From Thiomonas sp. X19 (GTDB lineage Bacteria; Pseudomonadota; Gammaproteobacteria; Burkholderiales; Burkholderiaceae_C): a stretch of 62,339 nucleotides of DNA. The notes beneath the pieces are model-generated. The model ran no database searches. It saw nothing but the letters and a program-made list of their open reading frames with translations, and had not been told where the DNA came from. The position numbers and the translations under genes are program-made. Location of the stretch: positions 3,785,086-3,847,424 of the forward strand of contig NZ_LT605203.1 in assembly GCF_900089495.1 (NCBI RefSeq), given 5' to 3'. Positions 13,084 to 20,490 of the stretch are shown here, in pieces. Position 1 is the stretch's first letter, and the number at the start of each line of letters is the position of its first letter.

Positions 13084-13434
13084 TTACTCCCTGATGTTGG
13101 CTTTGCTGTTGTCCATGGGTCGTGACGACCACTCTTCCCATGCATAGGCAAGGGCGGAAATTGAGAGGCCCGTCGCGAGGGTCATGAACCATGCGGTGGT
13201 TGTGATGGGTGTGCTGCACGCCCACCTGACCAGCACCCCTTGCAGCGCCAAGTGCTGAGGGGCAAGCGGGGCTGACTGATGCCAGTACAGCCACTCAAAG
13301 TGCCAAATTCGGGCGGCCCAGCCCGCCCACAGGGACAGGCTGATGGCGGCACTGACGGTGCCGATGACGAAGGCTCGCGTTGCCCAGTGAATGCGGCTGC
13401 GTTTGGTTCTTGTCGTGACGCCTTGGATTGCCAT
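13084..13434 (-). CDS. small membrane protein with two or three spans, 116 aa
   Basis: The protein starts MAIQGVTTRTKRSRIHWATR. It has hydrophobic helices at about 20-40 (AFVIGTVSAAISLSLWAGWA) and 80-100 (TAWFMTLATGLSISALAYAW). It ends three bases before the coupling-ATPase ATG and is likely its membrane partner, as small TraD-associated proteins often are; this is inferred from position only. Element copy 11 lies inside its coding sequence: the bases of the motif encode SISALAYA. Another ATG three bases away in a different frame gives a less plausible 85-aa product. Confidence 0.6.
   Translation of the reverse strand: MAIQGVTTRTKRSRIHWATRAFVIGTVSAAISLSLWAGWAARIWHFEWLYWHQSAPLAPQHLALQGVLVRWACSTPITTTAWFMTLATGLSISALAYAWEEWSSRPMDNSKANIRE
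13143..13162 (-). promoter_or_regulatory. 20-bp element copy 11, inside a coding sequence
   Basis: AATTTCCGC and CCTATG lie at the standard spacing, 62 bp before the coupling-ATPase ATG and within the 3' end of 13084-13434. Confidence 0.75.
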
Positions 13435-13473
13435 TTCATGCTCCATCTGCCCGCCGTGTGCGGGGTGTGGAGC

Positions 13474-13493
13474 TATAGACAGCGGCGGAAATT
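13474..13493 (-). promoter_or_regulatory. 20-bp element copy 12
   Basis: AATTTCCGC and TCTATA lie at the standard spacing, 39 bp before the ATG of 13084-13434. It is the most divergent copy at the CCTAT end. It backs onto the promoter of the brnTA pair. Confidence 0.65.
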
Positions 13494-13533
13494 GGCCGCA
13501 CAGACGCAAATAAACGCATCTACAATAAAGGCG

Positions 13534-13827
13534 ATGGGAAAGCGGCTGACCTGGGATGAAGTGAAGCGGCGCAGGAACCTGCGCAAACATGGACTGGATT
13601 TCGCGCAAGCAGGCCAGGTCCTGGAATCGCGGTATCGGCTGGACATTCCTGTGGAGCGCGGCGGCGAAGCGCGCACCATGTCGATGTCCTACGCCTTCGG
13701 TCTGCTGGTCGTGCTGGTGGTCGTGCACACAGCGCGCGAGGACGCGGCACGCATCATCAGTTTCAGGCGGGCCAGTGAAACGGAAACGGAGATCTACTAT
13801 GAGTGGCTTGAACAAGAAGCAGACTGA
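13534..13827 (+). CDS. brnT: BrnT-family toxin
   Basis: The 97-aa protein has the BrnT signature LTWDEVKRRRNLRKHGLDF near the N-terminus and the RelE-like core strands LLVVLVVVHT and ARIISFRRAS, ending in YYEWLEQEAD. BrnT is a ribosome-independent RNase of type II toxin-antitoxin systems, neutralised by BrnA. The ATG at 13534 is chosen over earlier starts because the family begins with this segment. A TACAAT -10 lies just upstream (13521-13526). The gene overlaps brnA by 29 bp, as is usual for toxin-first brnTA operons. Confidence 0.88.
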   Translation: MGKRLTWDEVKRRRNLRKHGLDFAQAGQVLESRYRLDIPVERGGEARTMSMSYAFGLLVVLVVVHTAREDAARIISFRRASETETEIYYEWLEQEAD

Positions 13828-14116
13828 GCGTGAGGCCATCCTTGCGACGATGAAGACGTCGCCGCCAGGTGGCTACTACGTGTGGGACGGCAAGAATGAA
13901 GACGACCGCCCGGCGAGCGCCGATGAACTGCGCGCCGGAATCGAGGCTTACCGCCGCAGTCGAGGCCGACCAGTCGGGTCTGGAACGAAGGAACAGGTGG
14001 CCATCCGCTTTGACCGTGATGTGCTGGAAGCCTTCCGCACATCAGGTCCTGGCTGGCAGACTCGGATGAACGCTGCCCTGAAGGAGTGGTTGAAGTCCCA
14101 TCCAAAGCTGGCCTGA
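13799..14116 (+). CDS. brnA: BrnA-family antitoxin
   Basis: The 105-aa protein ends with QVAIRFDRDVLEAFRTSGPG and WQTRMNAALKEWLKSH. This is the ribbon-helix-helix DNA-binding domain of BrnA, with a beta strand, two helices and the conserved G-W-Q-T/S-R-x-N. The N-terminal part is charged and probably wraps the toxin. BrnA dimers normally bind their own promoter and repress brnTA. It overlaps the toxin gene and is followed by the perfect hairpin ATCATGCA/TGCATGAT at 14122-14142. Confidence 0.88.
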   Translation: MSGLNKKQTEREAILATMKTSPPGGYYVWDGKNEDDRPASADELRAGIEAYRRSRGRPVGSGTKEQVAIRFDRDVLEAFRTSGPGWQTRMNAALKEWLKSHPKLA

Positions 14117-14264
14117 TACCTATCATGCATTTTTTGCATGATGCAGACGCGATTTCAGCCTTCCAGACTCTTTAAGGATTCTCGGCCTCAGTGCCGCGAT
14201 GAACCATGCAGGCTCTGCATGGTGTCGGTGGCATAGAGCGGTTCTCGTCGATTTTGTCGGGCCA

Positions 14265-14333
14265 GAGGGGCCGGTTCCGGCCCCTCAAAGCCGCGCCCAA
14301 AAATTGTGACCTTTGCGCAAAACCGTGACCTTT
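14265..14333. repeat. hairpin and two GTGACCTTT direct repeats
   Basis: A perfect stem GAGGGGCCGG / CCGGCCCCTC (14265-14286) is followed by two iteron-like repeats. GTGACCTTT occurs at 14306-14314 and 14325-14333, 19 bp apart, each preceded by an A-run and followed by a GC-rich tail. With the inverted repeat at 14469-14568, this suggests a replication-origin region. Confidence 0.45.
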
Positions 14334-14468
14334 CGCGGGCCTGTTTTCAATGAAATCAAGGGGTTACGAGGCTATGAAGCGTTCCGTCGCGGAATTTTTG
14401 GCGATTCCGCGGCACTGGTGGCGAATGACGAAGGGTGGCAAAGCCGCCCTTCCTGGCCAACGGTTTTG

Positions 14469-14568
14469 GTGGGTTAGTGGGTTTGAGTGGGTTATTTCTA
14501 TACCCGGAAAATTTTGTTGTTGTGAATTTACTGAGGGCCAATCAACCCACTCAAACCCACTAACCCAC
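14469..14568. repeat. 25-bp inverted repeat around an AT-rich core
   Basis: The arms 14469-14493 (GTGGGTTAGTGGGTTTGAG...) and 14544-14568 are exact reverse complements, each built from three GTGGGTT-like units. They flank 50 bp of AT-rich DNA. The 548-bp gap between brnA and the TumE-like gene has no clear gene. An origin of replication or a multi-site operator is likely; a structural role at transfer is possible. Confidence 0.55.
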
Positions 14569-14664
14569 TTTCATCTATCGCGCCGCTCGATGTTGGAATA
14601 GGTGGATCTGGCGCGATGGCGGTCCAGGAGTGCTAAAATATGACAATCCTGAAACACACGACCA

Positions 14665-15000
14665 ATGCCGCCAAGGAACAATGCTGCTGTGCTGCTGGAG
14701 CGCGAACGCTTCGAGATCAAGTCCAAGTCTGGCGGCGGGCTGTTGAGCTATGAGGTTTGGGGTGTTGTCGAGCAAGGGAAGACAGTGGTCACCCGCTACA
14801 ACCTGGCGTACATCAACCATGCGGTCTGTCCGGTCGACAACGGGCGCGTGCTGGGGTACGACAACGCGCATGGCTACCACCACAAGCACCACATGGGCAC
14901 GGTGGAGCCGATGGAGTTCACCAGTTACGAAGCCACGCTGGAGCGTTTCCAGCAAGAAGTGGCTGCCATCTTGCAGAGCGTTAAGGAGAAAAAGCGATGA
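14665..15000 (+). CDS. TumE-family (DUF6516-like) toxin candidate
   Basis: This 111-aa protein contains LSYEVWGVVEQGKTVVTRYN, LAYIN, NGRVLGYDNAHGYHHKHHMG and ERFQQEVAAIL. The histidine cluster GYDNxHGxHHKH is typical of TumE/DUF6516 proteins, which occur as putative toxins next to a small DNA-binding protein. It is followed, with overlapping stop and start (ATGA), by exactly such a gene. A TAAAAT -10 lies at 14634-14639. The biochemical activity is not established for this protein. Confidence 0.72.
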   Translation: MPPRNNAAVLLERERFEIKSKSGGGLLSYEVWGVVEQGKTVVTRYNLAYINHAVCPVDNGRVLGYDNAHGYHHKHHMGTVEPMEFTSYEATLERFQQEVAAILQSVKEKKR

Positions 15001-15371
15001 TCCGGGTTGTGATGCGTGCCGGCACCGTTGAAGAGTTCTTCAACCGCGCCAAGGATGCCGCCCGCCGCGCCGATACGGGCGGACCCTTTGAGGGTACGGT
15101 GACACTGTCCTTTGAGGACCCGCAGCGCCTGTTCGACGTTTTGACGCAGAACCGGCAAACCTTGGTACGTGCCGTCATGCGCCAGCCCGACACCATTCCC
15201 GAATTGGCCAAGCGTCTCAAGCGAGACCGCACAGCCGTCACCCGCGATGTGCTGCTGCTGGAAAAGCTGGGCGTGGTGAAGTCTGAGCGCGTCTCCAATC
15301 CAGGACACGGCATTCACAAGCTGGTGCGCCCCTCGGCCAGCAGGATAGATCTGGTCGCGACGATTGAGTGA
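14997..15371 (+). CDS. winged-helix DNA-binding antitoxin candidate (HVO_A0114-like)
   Basis: The 124-aa protein has an N-terminal strand-helix part (VTLSFEDPQRLFDVLTQNRQ) and an ArsR/MarR-like winged helix (TIPELAKRLKRDRTAVTRDV; LLLEKLGVVKSERVSN). Proteins of this kind pair with TumE-like toxins and are thought to act as antitoxin and repressor. The start overlaps the upstream stop codon, which supports coupled translation. It converges with the interrupted helicase gene, whose stop is 11 bp away. Confidence 0.72.
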   Translation: MIRVVMRAGTVEEFFNRAKDAARRADTGGPFEGTVTLSFEDPQRLFDVLTQNRQTLVRAVMRQPDTIPELAKRLKRDRTAVTRDVLLLEKLGVVKSERVSNPGHGIHKLVRPSASRIDLVATIE

Positions 15372-16023
15372 CCCGGAAAAATCAGTCGGCCCTGACCACT
15401 TTCCACGTGACGCTGCCCTGCGCCAGGCTATGCTCGCGCAGCACATAGCCGCCAGCAATCCGGTCTTTTGCGCCCTGCAGCCAGCGTCCTACAGACCTGG
15501 TGGATGGTTCCTTGCCGGGACTCAAACCCATTGCATCTTCGAGCGCTAGATAGACCCCTCCATCCATTTTCAGAAGGTCGCTTGCCTTCCAGGTCATCGG
15601 CCCTTTCAGCATGAACACGGCCTCAAGCACGCCCGCGACCTCGCCCGCCCTGGGGTCCTTTTTCTGCGCCTTCACAAGCCGCGTGGCGGGGTCAAGACCC
15701 ATGAGCCAGTTGATAGGCCCCCTGCACCACTTGTGCCAGTCGTCGAAATCGCTGGCCCGCTCCAGATCATCCAAACCAGGGCACCCCGCATGCAGAAATG
15801 CAGCCTGGATCGTCATCACCGCATGAATCAATTCCTGCCTTCTACCGAGCACAAGCGCGTCTGGCATGGGGCCATTGAAGACCCTTGCCGATGGCGTCTC
15901 GTGCCTGGGATCAAGCCTGATTTCAAGGATGCGTCTGGCGCTGTCGGCGCCAGCAATAGCATTGTTCGCGGTGATGATGACGTTTGTGCAAGTGGAGACA
16001 AGGGCCTTTTTTGAGTGCCCTAG

Positions 16024-17625
16024 GAGACTGTCGGACTTTGCGGTCTTCCGGATGAAGACGCTATCCGAGACAATTGCTGCTGCACAACCGAGAGCCCGAG
16101 CCGATGAGCCGCTTCGTCCCTGTTGACCGAGACACCGCATATCTGTTGCCACCGTCGGTGGACGAATGGCTGCCCACTGATCACTTGGCGCGCTTCGTGG
16201 TCGAAGTCATCGAGCAGCTTGATCTGGGCGATCTGGCCCGACAGTACGCAGGCCGGGGCTCGGCGGCGCACCATCCGGCGGTGCTGCTGGGCCTGCTGAT
16301 CTACGGCTACGCCAACGGCGTGCACTCCAGCCGCAAGATCGAGCGGGCGACCTACGACTCGGTGGCGTTCCGCTTTGTTGCGGCCAATACCCACCCCGAT
16401 CACGACACGCTGGCGACGTTCCGCCGCCGCTTCTTGAAGGAGGTGGAGGCACTGTTCGTGCAGGTGCTGGTTCTGGCGCGCGAGATGAAGCTGCTCAAGC
16501 TCGGACACATCGCGCTGGATGGCACCAAGATCGACGCCAACGCCAGCAAGCACAAGGCCTTGTCGTGGGCTCATGCCAACAAGATCGAGGCGCAGCTGCG
16601 CCAGGAAGTACAAACGCTGCTGGCGCTGGCAGAGAACAGCGACCGCGCGACGGTACCCGACGGCATGGATGTGCCGGCGGAGATCGCCCTGCGTGCAGAT
16701 CGCTTGAGCGCAATCGCGCAGGCCAAGGCCAAGATCGAGCAGCGCGCCAGCGAACGCCATCAGGTCGAGCAGCAGGAGTACGAGGCCAAGACCGCCAAGC
16801 GCCAAGCCCAGCGCGAGGCGGGCAAGAAGCCGCGCGGCAAGGACCCTGAGCCGCCAGAGGCCGGCCCCCGGAGCAGCGATCAGGTCAACCTCACGGATGA
16901 AGAGTCGCGCATCATGCCCGTGTCGGGTGGGGGCTTCGAGCAAAGCTACAACGCACAAGCCGGCGTGGACATCGCGACGATGATGGTGATCACCCAGCAT
17001 GTGAGCCAGGCATCCAACGACAAGCGCGAAGTTGTGCCTACGCTGCAGCAGATCCAAGCGTTACCCGCGGTGCTGGGCGAGGTGCACACGCTCATCACGG
17101 ACAACGGCTTCTTCAGCCAAGCCAACGTGATCGCGTGCAACGACGCGGGTATCGAGCCGCTGCTGGCGCTCAAGCGGGAGTCGCATCACACGCCGGTGAT
17201 GGGGCGCTTTGCACCCGATGTGCCCGAGCCCCAGACGACGGATCCGCTCGTGCAGATGGCACACCGCCTGGGCACGCAAGCAGGCCGAGCCCTGTACGGC
17301 CTGCGCAAGCAGACAGTGGAGCCGGTGTTCGGCATCATCAAGCAAGTGATGGGTTGGCGCCAGATGAGCATGCGCGGGCTGGCCAAGGCACAAGGCGAAT
17401 GGAGCTTGGTGACCATGGCTTGGAACATCAAGCGCATGCACGTCCTGCGAGCCGCGTGAGGGCAATAGTGCGCCCCGACCACGCCAAAACCGAGTCCCCA
17501 GGCCGCCCCATGTGCCCTCACAGTGTCTCGCCAACCATCGAGAGCGTTCGATCAGCGCGCCGCTGTCAAAAAAAACGCGTCGCACTGATCAATCGGATTC
17601 GCTCGGGTTCAAGTCCGACAGCCTC
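16024..17625 (+). mobile_element. IS1182-family insertion sequence, copy 2
   Basis: This copy appears identical to copy 1 (8983-10584), again 1602 bp. It is flanked by CTAG at 16020-16023 and 17626-17629. It interrupts the helicase gene 15382-18493 at a CTA-G codon boundary. The two direct copies enclose 5.4 kb holding the coupling ATPase, brnTA and the origin-like region, which could be lost or circularised by recombination. Confidence 0.95.
16104..17459 (+). CDS. IS1182-family transposase (copy 2)
   Basis: The encoded protein is identical to the transposase of copy 1: DDE segments HIALDGTKID, LITDNGF and EPVFGIIKQ, with a coiled-coil insert between. The ATG at 16104 corresponds to 9063 in copy 1. 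The gene is intact and runs opposite to the helicase gene it interrupts. Confidence 0.92.
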   Translation: MSRFVPVDRDTAYLLPPSVDEWLPTDHLARFVVEVIEQLDLGDLARQYAGRGSAAHHPAVLLGLLIYGYANGVHSSRKIERATYDSVAFRFVAANTHPDHDTLATFRRRFLKEVEALFVQVLVLAREMKLLKLGHIALDGTKIDANASKHKALSWAHANKIEAQLRQEVQTLLALAENSDRATVPDGMDVPAEIALRADRLSAIAQAKAKIEQRASERHQVEQQEYEAKTAKRQAQREAGKKPRGKDPEPPEAGPRSSDQVNLTDEESRIMPVSGGGFEQSYNAQAGVDIATMMVITQHVSQASNDKREVVPTLQQIQALPAVLGEVHTLITDNGFFSQANVIACNDAGIEPLLALKRESHHTPVMGRFAPDVPEPQTTDPLVQMAHRLGTQAGRALYGLRKQTVEPVFGIIKQVMGWRQMSMRGLAKAQGEWSLVTMAWNIKRMHVLRAA

Positions 17626-18505
17626 CTAGGTAACGACCTTCCATGATTTCTGCCGTCGCCAAGTTGCGGAGGCTGGCCGAGTCTATTTCCTGGCCTGCCT
17701 TGCCGTCCCCGATTTCCTCGAAAAGAAGAACTGGCGGGCTTTCCAGCAGGCTGGAAATAAGGCGCTTTTCAATCTCAACGTCATCGGCGGGCAATACCCC
17801 AGATGTCACATCCTTTCCTTGAGCAAACCGAGCCAGTGCCTTTGCAAGCACAGCCTTGCCAGAACCCGGCGCTGGCGCGCTGACTAGCACCAGAGGCGCT
17901 TTTTTCATGGTAGGCCGCGAGACGCACGCCAGCATCGCTGCGAGCGCCGCCGCTTCGTCATGCGGCTCAGCCCATGGGAACGTATTTACCACGGCCCTGA
18001 GCTTGATCAAAGCCTCTTCAGCCTCTTCTCTGGTCGCGTCCTCGTGTACAGCATGGAAGTCTTGGAACGCACCATAAATATGGCTTTGAGGGTCATACCC
18101 CGGCGACAGCATCCGGCCAGGTGCGAGCCACAAGGGGTGGTCTGTGATTGTTTTCAGCTTGGGGATCTTGCGCCAGTCCTGGCGCTCCACGAGCGCCTGG
18201 GCCAGCGCTCCAGGCGGGTTGGCAGGCTCTTCCCATGTGCCACGTGCCGTGGTGACTTCTCTGAACCACGTCGCCGCGCGCGCCATCTCGACCCTGCACA
18301 CAGCAGGCGACATCGGTGCACTGGAGCCTGTGTGAGGATTCAGGCTCACCAAGACCTGGCCCTTGTCAAACACGGTGAGCGTCGCGCCCAGCGCGTGCTC
18401 GGCGGCGTCCATCATGGTTGGCAATTCCCCGGCCTTGACTTCAATCCTAGGCAGTGGTTTGGCTTTGGGGGCACTCTTCAAAACTGAGTTCACGGCGTGC
18501 CCCCC

Positions 18506-19261
18506 TCAAAATAACCCAGCCTGGCGCGCCTGCGCCGCCTGACGCTTGGCCAGGGCAGCCTTGGATGGCCGCCCGCCCCTGCCGGTCTTGGGACGCGACG
18601 CCCACGCCTCGGGGCCGATGCTGAGCGAGCCGAACAAGCCGGGATCGCGCACAGCCTCGGCCGTGGCGCGTATCAGCTTTGCCGTGTCGTACCTTCCCAT
18701 CCTCGCCGAGACGCCACGCGCCTCTGCAATGGTTTTGGAAGGTGCGTCGCGCAGAAAATCAGCCACGCCCTCCACATGCTCTGGCAAGGCTTTATCAAGC
18801 TCTGCCCGGCGCTCTTGCCCCGGCGCGGCGATGGTCTCGTGCAAAGCCAGCCCATCTTCCCCACGCGCCGGGGCATTGAGGTCCCGCGCCCCACGAATTC
18901 GCCGGTCGCCCCCTGCATCGCGCCCCTGCCCCATGAGCCGGAAGCAGGACCTGACAAAAAGATTCCAATCCAGCGCCCGCTTGCCCTGCCACGTCCAAAC
19001 TCGCTTTGCGAATTCCTGGAGAAAGTCTGTGGCCTCGCGGTCTCGCCAGGCGTGACCAGAGGAAGCGGCGGCAAGGCGGTGCGCATCCGAAGCCATGTCA
19101 TGAGGCTCGGGCATCTGCACACCAAAGACCCCCAACTCTCCACGCACATCCCGCGCCACGCGCAGCGTGGTCAAGGGAAGGACCATGCTGCGCGCCAGCG
19201 TGCCTTCTGTGGGGTATGCATCAAAAAGCGCTGAAACAATGTTTTTCTGTTGGCGTTCCAT
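18506..19261 (-). CDS. hypothetical protein with weak sigma-factor-like segments
   Basis: This 251-aa protein is the first gene of the replication unit, 12 bp before the helicase gene. No family is firmly recognised. Residues about 77-110 (DREATDFLQEFAKRVW, later FVRSCFRLM) resemble sigma region 2 (D-x-a-E-D-x-x-Q-x-x-F). Residues about 158-185 (ELDKALPEHVEGVADFLRDA, then SKTIAEARGVS) resemble region 4 (LP-x-x-x-R...EIA-x-x-LGVS). The tail is a basic GRPSKAALAKRQAAQARQ. It could be a divergent sigma factor or another helix-turn-helix replication protein. The ATG follows AAGGAGTTAGCC. No 20-bp element precedes it, as expected if it controls that element. Confidence 0.45.
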   Translation of the reverse strand: MERQQKNIVSALFDAYPTEGTLARSMVLPLTTLRVARDVRGELGVFGVQMPEPHDMASDAHRLAAASSGHAWRDREATDFLQEFAKRVWTWQGKRALDWNLFVRSCFRLMGQGRDAGGDRRIRGARDLNAPARGEDGLALHETIAAPGQERRAELDKALPEHVEGVADFLRDAPSKTIAEARGVSARMGRYDTAKLIRATAEAVRDPGLFGSLSIGPEAWASRPKTGRGGRPSKAALAKRQAAQARQAGLF

Positions 19262-19397
19262 GGCTAACTCCTTTTCTCTGTGCCATGGAAAGAACTTTAA
19301 GCCCGTTTTTCGGCGATTTTTCTCCGAATGATGGCCCTTTTGATGCAGCTTTCGATCCTTGGGGGCGATTCAGGGCACCGGCAGGAAGCGCTGACGT

Positions 19398-19431
19398 AAA
19401 AAAAGCCACCGTGAATGTCACTGGTGGCTTT
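19398..19431 (-). terminator. leftward terminator at the island edge
   Basis: On the minus strand AAAGCCACC / GGTGGCTTT is followed by seven Ts. It lies in the 312-bp gap between the last island gene and tRNA-Gly and would stop transcription entering the island from the right. No integrase or other gene is seen in this gap. Confidence 0.65.
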
Positions 19432-19502
19432 GAGTCCAGACACTACCCACGCTCAGTGGGAGCACAGTGGGAATTGCGAGGGAAACCTTGCCGGGGAAAC
19501 GG

Positions 19503-19508
19503 TATAAT
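19503..19508 (+). promoter_or_regulatory. -10 box of the tRNA-Gly promoter
   Basis: A consensus TATAAT lies 65 bp upstream of the mature tRNA, followed by the GC-rich discriminator CTCGGGC. A clear -35 is not seen. Confidence 0.55.
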
Positions 19509-19573
19509 CTCGGGCAAGTACAGGAAATCGCAAGCAAGCTAAGTGATTGATTTTGCTTGATTCACGTTCTCAA

Positions 19574-19647
19574 GCGGGCGTAGTTCAATGGTAGAACTTC
19601 TGCTTCCCAAGCAGATGGCGTGGGTTCGATTCCCATCGCCCGCTCCA
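19574..19647 (+). tRNA. tRNA-Gly(CCC)
   Basis: The 74-nt gene folds as a cloverleaf: acceptor GCGGGCG/CGCCCGC, D-arm GTTC...GAAC, anticodon stem TCTGC/GCAGA with loop TTCCCAA, T-loop TTCGATT and encoded CCA. The anticodon CCC reads GGG. It is the first clearly chromosomal feature to the right of the accessory region, but the island lies on its 5' side, not at its 3' end. Confidence 0.95.
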
Positions 19648-19715
19648 CCCACATTGCAGCAAAACTCTCCGGCCCGGCCGGTTTTTTTACGCCTGCCAGC
19701 CTGAGTTTCAGCGCC

Positions 19716-20459
19716 ATGCCTGCCGCACCATCTCCCGAGCCCGTTCAGGCCGCAGCCGGTTCCACTCCGGCCAATGCGCTGCGCGCACGCGGCATACGCA
19801 GCTTCGTGTTGCGCACCGGGCGCACCACCACGGGGCAGGCGCGCGCGCTGGCGGAGCTGGGCCCGCGTTTCGTGCTGCCCTACGCATCACTCGCAGCAAA
19901 TTGGGACGCGGTGTTCGGCCGGACGGCGCCGCGCATCCTGGAGGTGGGCTTTGGCATGGGCGAGGCCACGGCGCAAATCGCCCAGGCTCAGCCCGAGCGC
20001 GATTTCATCGGCGTGGAAGTGCACACGCCGGGGGTGGGCGCGCTGCTGCTGCGCATCGAGAAACTGGGGCTGGTGAATCAGCGCATCGTCCAGCACGACG
20101 CCGTGGAGGTGCTGCGCGACATGGTCGTGCCCAATGCCCTGGCCGGCGTGCATGTGTACTTTCCCGATCCCTGGCACAAGAAGCGCCACCACAAGCGGCG
20201 ATTGATTCAGCCTGGGTTTGTCGAACTCGCGGCCAGCCGTCTGGCACCTGGCGGCTATCTGCATTGCGCCACGGACTGGGAGCCTTATGCCGAGCACATG
20301 CTGGAGGTGCTGTCAGCCAGTGAGAGTCTGGTGAACACCGCCGCCGGCTACGCCCCACGCCCCGCCTGGCGGCCTCTCAGCAAGTTCGAGCAACGCGGCC
20401 TGCGTTTGGGGCATGGCGTGTGGGATCTGGTGTTTGAGAAGCGCGCCATCTCTGGCTGA
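19716..20459 (+). CDS. trmB: tRNA (guanine-N7-)-methyltransferase
   Basis: This enzyme uses S-adenosylmethionine to make m7G46 in the variable loop of tRNAs. The SAM-binding loop [15 protein letters not shown] and the family motifs [15 protein letters not shown] and [20 protein letters not shown] are complete. The ATG at 19716 ([10 protein letters not shown]) is preferred; the longer frame starts inside the tRNA. The N-terminal 60 residues are Ala/Pro-rich and probably disordered. Placement directly after a tRNA gene fits its role but is not a conserved operon that I know of. Confidence 0.95.
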   Translation: MPAAPSPEPVQAAAGSTPANALRARGIRSFVLRTGRTTTGQARALAELGPRFVLPYASLAANWDAVFGRTAPRILEVGFGMGEATAQIAQAQPERDFIGVEVHTPGVGALLLRIEKLGLVNQRIVQHDAVEVLRDMVVPNALAGVHVYFPDPWHKKRHHKRRLIQPGFVELAASRLAPGGYLHCATDWEPYAEHMLEVLSASESLVNTAAGYAPRPAWRPLSKFEQRGLRLGHGVWDLVFEKRAISG

Positions 20460-20490
20460 AACCACCAAGGGCTAAACGGGCGAGATGGTC

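Larger units (their letters stand above)
15382..18493 (-). pseudogene. D5-like replicative helicase, split by IS1182 copy 2
   Basis: The 5' part (18493 to 17626) and 3' part (16019 to 15382) join in frame when the 1602-bp IS and one CTAG copy are removed. This restores RYLGHSKKALVSTC and a 501-aa protein. It has a Walker A APAPGSGKA, a Walker B PVLLFEEIGDG and a sensor motif NVIITANN, as in superfamily-3/AAA+ D5-type helicases of plasmids and phages. No primase catalytic domain is visible, but a separate primase-type zinc finger is encoded at 2568-2831. The start is GTG at 18493. The 5' part still encodes the ATPase motifs up to Walker B but loses sensor-1, so activity is probably lost. Confidence 0.85.

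Noticed and set aside
2549..13493. The 20-bp element as a sigma-54 or sigma-28 promoter
   Set aside because: There is no GG-N10-GC core and no TAAA-N15-GCCGATAA. A sigma-70 reading of CTATRN as -10 leaves no -35 at the proper distance.
19574..19647. tRNA-Gly as the attachment site of the island
   Set aside because: The island lies on the 5' side, no integrase is visible, and no repeat of the tRNA end was found within the window.
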